From assembly GCA_021160355.1 (NCBI GenBank), contig JAGHCS010000041.1:1-12231 (forward strand): 12,231 nucleotides of DNA, read 5' to 3'. Position 1 is the stretch's first letter; each line of letters starts with the position of its first letter. The notes under the pieces are model-generated. The model did no database searches. It was not told the origin of the DNA and saw only the letters and a list, made by a program, of their open reading frames with translations. Of the stretch, positions 7,580 to 12,231 are shown one piece after another. This stretch comes from Candidatus Cloacimonadota bacterium. GTDB lineage: Bacteria > Cloacimonadota > Cloacimonadia > JGIOTU-2. Position numbers and translations under genes: made by a program.

Positions 7580-10423
7580 ATGAAAAAATATTGTATTTTG
7601 TTTTTACTATTACTCATACCTATTTCAGGATTTGCCCAATCCAATATAGTGGCAGAAGTTGCGGGCGAACCTCTTACATGGCTTGAGTTACAAGATAGGT
7701 ATGAAACGATCTGGCGAGAGTATTTGCATGATCCGTCTTCTTTTGCGGAAGTTTCTCAAAAGTCGATACATGAGGATCTGAGAAAGATAGCACTCGATCA
7801 AATTATTACTGAACGCCTTTTTGAGATATATGCTGATGAGAACAATATCTTTATTAATGATGAAGAATTGGAAACAATTTTTACACAGATATATTCGGAT
7901 AATGAGCTTTTCCTCACAGATGGTTACTTCGATGATACAAAATTCCAGAGATTTAAATTGCAGTACCCCAAGCGGTATAGTGAGATCATCGATAGAATCC
8001 GTGATGATGTGCTTGATGAAAAGATCAAAGAGATAATCAAAGAGCAATTTTATCTTAATGACTGGGAATTGTATGATGCATACGTGCGTGATAATTCGCG
8101 AATCCAATTAAAATATCTCATTGTTCCAGACAGTTTGATGCCCACAAATTTTCCGTCAAGTCCTGCTTATGTGAAGGAATTCCATCAAGCGCACAAGTAT
8201 TCCTATCAATCACCGGACATGGTTCGGCTCGGTATTATTTACATACAGGATAATGATTTTTATCCATCATCCAAACCATATTATAAACATGTATCTGCGT
8301 ACCGTAGAGATGCCCATGCTCAGGCACGAATTTATGCGGAACAATTAGCTGATCTGCTTAATTCCGGCTATGATGAAAATAGCCCTATTTTTCAAGCCCA
8401 TCATGTGTTCGAAACAGGATACCTGGAAAAGAGTGATCACATCGGTAAGCTAGAACATAGTGCTGAGATCATTAGCAAAGCATTGCATTTGCACCTGGGG
8501 CGATATTATTTTTCACCGATCGAGCAGGACGACGGATGGATAATCTTTAAAACAATCGGGAAAAAAGGCGGAGGTATCGCCGATTTTGAAGATGCTGCTC
8601 TGCCGATTTGGAAGGATTATATTTCAGTAGGACGAGATTATTATTTCGACAGCGAAACAGAAAATTATTTTGACAACAACATTGAGCACGAGCTCCTTTT
8701 CGAAATTGATGTAAGTTATATTAGCTTAGATGTAGAAGATCTGCAAATAGATATGCAATTTTCAGAGGACTCTTTATGGAATTATTATGAGTATAATCTT
8801 GAGGAATTTGTGACTGTGCGGGACACGATGTCATTTGAAAAAGTCCGAGAGGATATTATTGAAGAACTTACAAAAAAAGCCAAACGGGAGCAGGCAGATT
8901 CAACTATAACATGCATCAAACAAAGGGTTTCCGAACATGATTTTCTTATGAACTATCCCGGTGCAGAGATCAAATTATTCCAGAAATATATTGAGAATAT
9001 GCCCTATTACAAGGAACCGTATCCACTCATCCAGGATACTATCTTTAAAACACCGGTCGATTCCATATTCTTTGCCAAAAAGGGAACCCGCTATGTAATA
9101 GGATTGGTGAATGACAGACGGCTTGTCCTTTCGCAAGAAAAAAAATCACTCAAAGATGAAGTGAAGAATCTTCTTGAAAATAAATGGGATACAGATTGGC
9201 AGAACGGTTTCCAGGAATTTTATTCACAAAACAAAAACGCATATTTCGAACCCAATCTCTATAGATTTTCATATATTTTTATTCCAATTGATACTTCGCA
9301 GATCATCATCGATTCTTCAGACGCAAAAGCTTATTTTTCAGAGAATAGGGATAAATTTCTCCAATCCAATCGGGTAAAACTGCAGACAATTTTTATACCC
9401 GAGAATCCTTTGATGTATCAAAAAATTCAGGATATTTCGGGTGCGATACATGCTGGAGTGGAGTTTAAGATCGTAGCGGACATGTATTATCAACCACATC
9501 CATTAATAGAAAAGGATAATACATTCATAAGTGCAAACAATCTCAACGAGCTGGTCTATTCTTGTGTGGACACTCTTGGATTGAATGAAATCTCTTCTCC
9601 GATCTATACGGAAGAGGGATGTTTCTTCTTCAAATTAATTGATAAAGAAATAAACGATGAAAATATTTTTGAGCTGAACAAGTCACAGGTTTATTATGAA
9701 ATGAAGCTCCCGTTTGCGGACAGCACAGCATATCGAAACGCGAAAATAATTTATGATAATATTTCCAGCAATAGAGATATGTTGTTTAATACTCATCATG
9801 AAGATACGTATTATACTGACTACATGGAGTTGGACGATGAATATACTGTTATTGACAGCTTGATCACCTTACCGAAACGGGAATATGACGAATTGAATTC
9901 CATAAGAATTGGAAATAAATTCCCAAAGATTTTCACTGTCAAAGGAGGATATGCGATCCTTTTCCTTGAAGACAAAATATCCGGCAAGAAGATATCCGGT
10001 TATGATGCCTATACGAAAGCACGTGATGAATTTCTTTCGAAATTGCAATTTGATGAAGGGAAAATTTTTACTGAATATCTCTCTCTTGAACTCATGAATA
10101 GGCAAAAAGGATATCTAACCTATATCTTTGGAGGATTGCGTGAAACTCCCCTTATAAGTTATGATGACCAGATCAATGATCTGCCGGGTAGCAATGTCAT
10201 TGTTCGCAGCGCTTTTACCAAGGAACCCTATACTTACAGTCATCCCATACGATTTACCGATTATGGTTGGGGATTCTATTATGTTGAAAAAAAGGAAGTT
10301 GAAACTCCTCAAAATTTTGAATCAATAAAACAGGAATACCGCCAGGAATATGTTGAAAAGAAGTTCAGGAGCTGGATCGATAACTATATGATGCAGAAAC
10401 AAGTAAGGATATTTGTGCAGTAA
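7580..10423 (+). CDS. Very large exported SurA/PpiD-like folding factor with five degenerate parvulin-like modules
   Basis: The protein has 947 residues; SurA is about 430 and PpiD about 620. Residues 1-19 are a signal peptide (MKKYC, then a Leu/Ile core, site likely after GFA). There is no other membrane segment, so it should be soluble in the periplasm, unlike PpiD. Residues 20-180 resemble the SurA/PpiD N-terminal chaperone domain: VAEVAGEPLTWLEL, a long helix with DQIITERLFEIYADENNIFINDEEL split by turns, then FDDTKF and NDWELYDAYVRDN leading into a strand. After this, a parvulin-like ending, Pro-hydrophobic, a short turn, Gly and an aromatic/hydrophobic strand, recurs five times: Pro313/Gly319, Pro492/Gly502, Pro674/Gly680, Pro782/Gly790 and Pro889/Gly896. 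Most are followed by a charged helix. The strands carry VRLGIIYI and GWIIFKTIG where active parvulins have His, so prolyl isomerase activity is doubtful. Client chaperoning for outer-membrane or secreted proteins is my inference. Acidic and Tyr/Phe-rich throughout. It starts six bases after guaA. Confidence 0.8.
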   Translation: MKKYCILFLLLLIPISGFAQSNIVAEVAGEPLTWLELQDRYETIWREYLHDPSSFAEVSQKSIHEDLRKIALDQIITERLFEIYADENNIFINDEELETIFTQIYSDNELFLTDGYFDDTKFQRFKLQYPKRYSEIIDRIRDDVLDEKIKEIIKEQFYLNDWELYDAYVRDNSRIQLKYLIVPDSLMPTNFPSSPAYVKEFHQAHKYSYQSPDMVRLGIIYIQDNDFYPSSKPYYKHVSAYRRDAHAQARIYAEQLADLLNSGYDENSPIFQAHHVFETGYLEKSDHIGKLEHSAEIISKALHLHLGRYYFSPIEQDDGWIIFKTIGKKGGGIADFEDAALPIWKDYISVGRDYYFDSETENYFDNNIEHELLFEIDVSYISLDVEDLQIDMQFSEDSLWNYYEYNLEEFVTVRDTMSFEKVREDIIEELTKKAKREQADSTITCIKQRVSEHDFLMNYPGAEIKLFQKYIENMPYYKEPYPLIQDTIFKTPVDSIFFAKKGTRYVIGLVNDRRLVLSQEKKSLKDEVKNLLENKWDTDWQNGFQEFYSQNKNAYFEPNLYRFSYIFIPIDTSQIIIDSSDAKAYFSENRDKFLQSNRVKLQTIFIPENPLMYQKIQDISGAIHAGVEFKIVADMYYQPHPLIEKDNTFISANNLNELVYSCVDTLGLNEISSPIYTEEGCFFFKLIDKEINDENIFELNKSQVYYEMKLPFADSTAYRNAKIIYDNISSNRDMLFNTHHEDTYYTDYMELDDEYTVIDSLITLPKREYDELNSIRIGNKFPKIFTVKGGYAILFLEDKISGKKISGYDAYTKARDEFLSKLQFDEGKIFTEYLSLELMNRQKGYLTYIFGGLRETPLISYDDQINDLPGSNVIVRSAFTKEPYTYSHPIRFTDYGWGFYYVEKKEVETPQNFESIKQEYRQEYVEKKFRSWIDNYMMQKQVRIFVQ

Positions 10424-10501
10424 GTACGCAAAAGCGTAAAACTTGACAGCATACAGATGGATAAAAAAACAGTGTCAATCGCAATTTTTTTTATGAAGGT
10501 T
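10424..10501 (+). other. Spacer between the folding-factor gene and tRNA-Phe
   Basis: A small perfect hairpin, TACGC-AAAA-GCGTA, lies at 10425-10438, two bases after the stop codon. It lacks a T-run, so it is at best a weak terminator or an mRNA 3'-end stem. TTGACA at 10443-10448 is a perfect -35 consensus, but no good -10 lies 16-18 bases further on; the sequence there is A-rich (10462-10470). The same six bases recur inverted as TGTCAA at 10473-10478. A tRNA promoter is expected here and TTGACA is the best candidate, without a confident -10. Confidence 0.35.
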
Positions 10502-10577
10502 GCCGGGATAGCTCAGACGGTAGAGCAGGGGCCTGAAAAGCCCTGTGTCCGTGGTTCAATTCCGCGTCCCGGCACCA
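10502..10577 (+). tRNA. tRNA-Phe (anticodon GAA)
   Basis: A full cloverleaf of 76 bases with encoded CCA. The acceptor arms GCCGGGA (10502-10508) and TCCCGGC (10567-10573) pair perfectly. The D arm is GCTC/GAGC. The anticodon stem GGGGC/GCCCT has one G-T pair, and its loop CTGAAAA puts GAA at 10535-10537 with T33 before it and two A after it. The variable loop is GTGTC, the T arm is CGTGG/CCGCG with loop TTCAATT, the discriminator is A74 and CCA occupies 10575-10577. GAA decodes UUC/UUU phenylalanine codons. A run of eight T follows directly (10578-10585). It lies between the main gene run and pdxA on the same strand. Confidence 0.98.
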
Positions 10578-10585
10578 TTTTTTTT
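10578..10585 (+). terminator. T-run after tRNA-Phe
   Basis: Eight consecutive T directly follow the tRNA CCA end. There is no separate GC hairpin besides the tRNA itself, so this could act as a weak terminator or a processing site. pdxA starts only 11 bases later without a visible promoter of its own, which argues that at least part of the transcription continues into it. Confidence 0.35.
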
Positions 10586-10596
10586 ACCTACAAATC

Positions 10597-11544
10597 ATGG
10601 CAATAATCGGTATTACTCTCGGTGATCCAGGCGGTATAGGTCCAGAAATCGTTCTCAAGGTGCTGAAAAAACATTCCTTTGATCATACACTCATTCTTTA
10701 TGGCACTTTTCCTACAAATATGAGCATCCCCGAATTTCCTGTGATTCATGAAGCAAAGGGAATAAGGGACATTGGCAAGGATGTATATTGGATTCTATCC
10801 AAACAGGATTCTGATCTTATCTCAGGTAATCCATCCCAAGAGAGCGGTATCGCTGCATATGATGCAATAAAGCAAGCCGGCGAAGATGCTTTGAATGGGT
10901 ATATCGATGCGGTAGTGACTGCGCCAATAGGCAAGCATTATATTCAACTTTCCCATCCGGATTTTATCGGGCACACTGAATTTTTCGCACATCAAGCGCA
11001 TGATGCTCACGTTGTGATGAGTTTTTTCAGTGATAAATTGAATGTTGCATTACTGACTACTCATTGTGCAGTTTCTGAGGTTTCATCCTATATAACTATT
11101 GATGATGTTGTAGCGAAGATGCATATTATTAACAGTGCGTTAAAATCATTTTTTCATATATCACATCCGAAATTAGCACTACTCGGACTTAATCCTCATG
11201 CAGGTGAATATGGAGCTTTTGGAAATGAAGAGTTAGTAATTCTAAAGCCGGCAGTTGATACACTGAGAACTCAAGGTGTCGAGATCGATGGTCCGTATCC
11301 GGCAGATACTTTTTTTGCAGGGAATTATCAAAAGTATGATATGATAATTTCTCTCTATCATGATCAGGGCTTGATACCCTTTAAAATGCTGTCCTTCGAT
11401 ACAGGGGTCAATGTAACTCTTGGATTGCCCTATATACGCACTTCAGTTGATCACGGTACAGCATTTGATATTGCAGGAAAAGGGATTGCTTCGGAGAAGA
11501 GTTTTCTTGAAGCTATAATCCTGGCAATAAAAATGCTCTCATGA
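10597..11544 (+). CDS. pdxA: 4-hydroxythreonine-4-phosphate dehydrogenase
   Basis: PdxA oxidises 4-phosphohydroxy-L-threonine with NAD+; the product decarboxylates to 3-amino-1-hydroxyacetone phosphate, which PdxJ condenses with deoxyxylulose 5-phosphate in the DXP-dependent vitamin B6 route. The 315-residue length is typical (E. coli 329). The motifs are complete: GDPGGIGPE (9-17), TAPIGK (108-113), GHTEF (125-129), GLNPHAGEYGAFGNEE (197-212), GPYPADTFF (232-240), YHDQGLIPFK (254-263) and GVNVTLGLPYIRTSVDHGTA (270-289). The three metal-binding histidines are His156 (TTH), His201 and His255. I see nothing missing, and the dimer interface motifs look normal. There is no Shine-Dalgarno before the ATG, which lies just after the tRNA T-run. 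Its stop overlaps the rnhB start by four bases (ATGA). No pdxJ is present in the window. Confidence 0.97.
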   Translation: MAIIGITLGDPGGIGPEIVLKVLKKHSFDHTLILYGTFPTNMSIPEFPVIHEAKGIRDIGKDVYWILSKQDSDLISGNPSQESGIAAYDAIKQAGEDALNGYIDAVVTAPIGKHYIQLSHPDFIGHTEFFAHQAHDAHVVMSFFSDKLNVALLTTHCAVSEVSSYITIDDVVAKMHIINSALKSFFHISHPKLALLGLNPHAGEYGAFGNEELVILKPAVDTLRTQGVEIDGPYPADTFFAGNYQKYDMIISLYHDQGLIPFKMLSFDTGVNVTLGLPYIRTSVDHGTAFDIAGKGIASEKSFLEAIILAIKMLS

Positions 11545-12161
11545 TATCAGAATATAAGCATTTTCCCGAATATAAAAAAATAATCGGTATCGATGAAGCA
11601 GGGAGGGGCCCAATAGCCGGACCGGTCGTTGTTGCTGCGGTGATATTACCCGAAAAATCAACTATACAGGGCTTGAATGACTCAAAAAAACTTTCATCAA
11701 AAAAACGTGCTGAACTCTATCAGGAAATAATATCGAGAGCAATTCATTATAAATATAGAATTATCGACCATAAAATAATTGATGAAATAAATATTCTTCA
11801 AGCGACATTTCTAGGTATGAATGAGCTTCTATCTTCCTTTTTGCCCTCAGCATATTTGGCACTTGTTGATGGTCCGTATGTGCCGAGATATAGATTTATC
11901 GAAGAGCCTTATTTAGCTATTAAATCTATTATAAAAGGTGATAGCACATATAAATGTATCGCGGCAGCATCAATTGTTGCAAAAGTGGTTCGTGATTCCA
12001 TCATGGTTAATTATCATGAAAAATATCCTCAATATGACTTCATTCATAACAAGGGATATCCGACAAAAAATCATAAGGAAGCGCTCACACAATTTGGCAT
12101 ATGTCCGATCCACAGAAAAACTTTTGCACCAGTTAAAGATTACGGGGTGCAAAATCCGTGA
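11541..12161 (+). CDS. rnhB: Ribonuclease HII
   Basis: RNase HII cuts the RNA strand of RNA:DNA hybrids and removes single ribonucleotides from DNA. The protein has 206 residues, a normal length. The catalytic acids are visible: Asp18 and Glu19 in GIDEAGRGPIAGP, Asp110 in LVDG and Asp134 in KGDS, followed by IAAASIVAKVVRD (140-152). Tyr173 in NKGYPTK fits the tyrosine that senses the ribonucleotide 2'-OH, and HRKTF closes the conserved core. Between Asp110 and Asp134 there are about six more residues than in E. coli RnhB, as I recall that sequence, a modest loop insertion. It begins within the pdxA stop (ATGA), so the two are translationally coupled. The last codons and the stop lie inside an inverted repeat that continues to 12220. 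Confidence 0.96.
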   Translation: MISEYKHFPEYKKIIGIDEAGRGPIAGPVVVAAVILPEKSTIQGLNDSKKLSSKKRAELYQEIISRAIHYKYRIIDHKIIDEINILQATFLGMNELLSSFLPSAYLALVDGPYVPRYRFIEEPYLAIKSIIKGDSTYKCIAAASIVAKVVRDSIMVNYHEKYPQYDFIHNKGYPTKNHKEALTQFGICPIHRKTFAPVKDYGVQNP

Positions 12162-12220
12162 TTTTGCATGAAAAAACACGGTTTTTTCACTCCAAAATAA
12201 TGCAATAAAATATCACGGAT
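12154..12220. repeat. 67-base inverted-repeat element at the rnhB 3' end
   Basis: ATCCGTGAT (12154-12162) and ATCACGGAT (12212-12220) are perfect 9-base inverted repeats. Inside them TTTTGCAT (12162-12169) faces an imperfect partner, ATGCAATAAAA (12200-12210), and the centre is a second perfect stem, TGAAAAAA / TTTTTTCA (12169-12176 and 12182-12189) with loop CACGG. The right side holds two similar 3' motifs, TTTCACTCCA (12185-12194) and TTTTACTCCA (12222-12231). The whole could fold as one long interrupted hairpin. Candidates are a transcription terminator for pdxA-rnhB or a copy of a dispersed REP/MITE-like intergenic repeat. The window ends at 12231, so the right boundary is uncertain. Confidence 0.55.
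12169..12189 (+). terminator. Possible terminator hairpin after rnhB
   Basis: A perfect eight-base stem, TGAAAAAA with TTTTTTCA around a CACGG loop, starts eight bases after the rnhB stop. The right arm is itself the T-run, and the A-run on the left makes the structure symmetric, which suits termination in either direction. The stem is almost all A-T, so it is weak alone; the outer ATCCGTGAT/ATCACGGAT stem would strengthen it. Confidence 0.45.
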
Positions 12221-12231
12221 GTTTTACTCCA

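Noticed and set aside
7688..8107. Antisense frame of 139 codons within the folding-factor gene
   Set aside because: It is rich in Ile, Leu and Phe from the reverse of acidic codons, has no recognisable motif, and overlaps a gene with a clear signal peptide and domains.
10425..10438. TACGC/GCGTA hairpin as an intrinsic terminator
   Set aside because: It is followed by AAACTTG, not by T residues; kept only as a possible small stem in the spacer.
12154..12231. CRISPR array or transposon end at the right edge
   Set aside because: There are no regularly spaced direct repeats with unique spacers, and no transposase reading frame; the structure is a single inverted repeat.

Overview
This window looks like the chromosome of a diderm bacterium with low GC (roughly 38-40 % by eye). 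Two predicted exported proteins, one of them a very large SurA/PpiD-like folding factor, imply a periplasm. GuaA carries LSGSP rather than LSGGP after its first strands, and its C-terminal half reads (from memory) much like Bacteroidota GuaA, while GlyQ reads more like Thermotoga-type GlyQ. I would guess an uncultured member of or near the FCB group (for example Cloacimonadota), with low confidence. The standard genetic code fits: TGA stops are used by the flavoprotein, pdxA and rnhB, and no in-frame TGA needs reading through.

Everything lies on the + strand and is packed tightly. Positions 87-10423 form one nearly unbroken run of eight genes: an exported CsgG-like/TPR protein, glyQ, a nucleotidyltransferase-fold protein, a BaiN/HI0933 flavoprotein, a PHP-domain phosphoesterase, an MBL-fold hydrolase, guaA and the 947-residue folding factor. 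The first two genes overlap by 8 bases, the flavoprotein and PHP genes by 14, and the PHP and MBL genes by about 11. The MBL-guaA and guaA-chaperone gaps are 3 and 6 bases. The largest gap in the run is 57 bases (3297-3353). After a 78-base spacer comes tRNA-Phe(GAA), then pdxA and rnhB, which overlap by ATGA.

Functionally this is a mixed housekeeping cluster: translation (glyQ, tRNA-Phe), GMP synthesis (guaA), vitamin B6 synthesis (pdxA), RNA:DNA hybrid removal (rnhB), small-molecule or nucleotide hydrolases (PHP, MBL), a flavoenzyme and two envelope proteins. The genes do not make one pathway; they look like a co-transcribed housekeeping operon typical of a compact genome.

I see no mobile element, phage gene, CRISPR array or defence system. 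The points most worth a second look are: (i) the 947-residue folding factor, in which a degenerate parvulin-like signature recurs five times at regular intervals without the usual catalytic histidines; (ii) glyQ followed not by glyS but by a nucleotidyltransferase-like gene; (iii) a 67-base inverted-repeat element at the right edge that contains the stop codon of rnhB.
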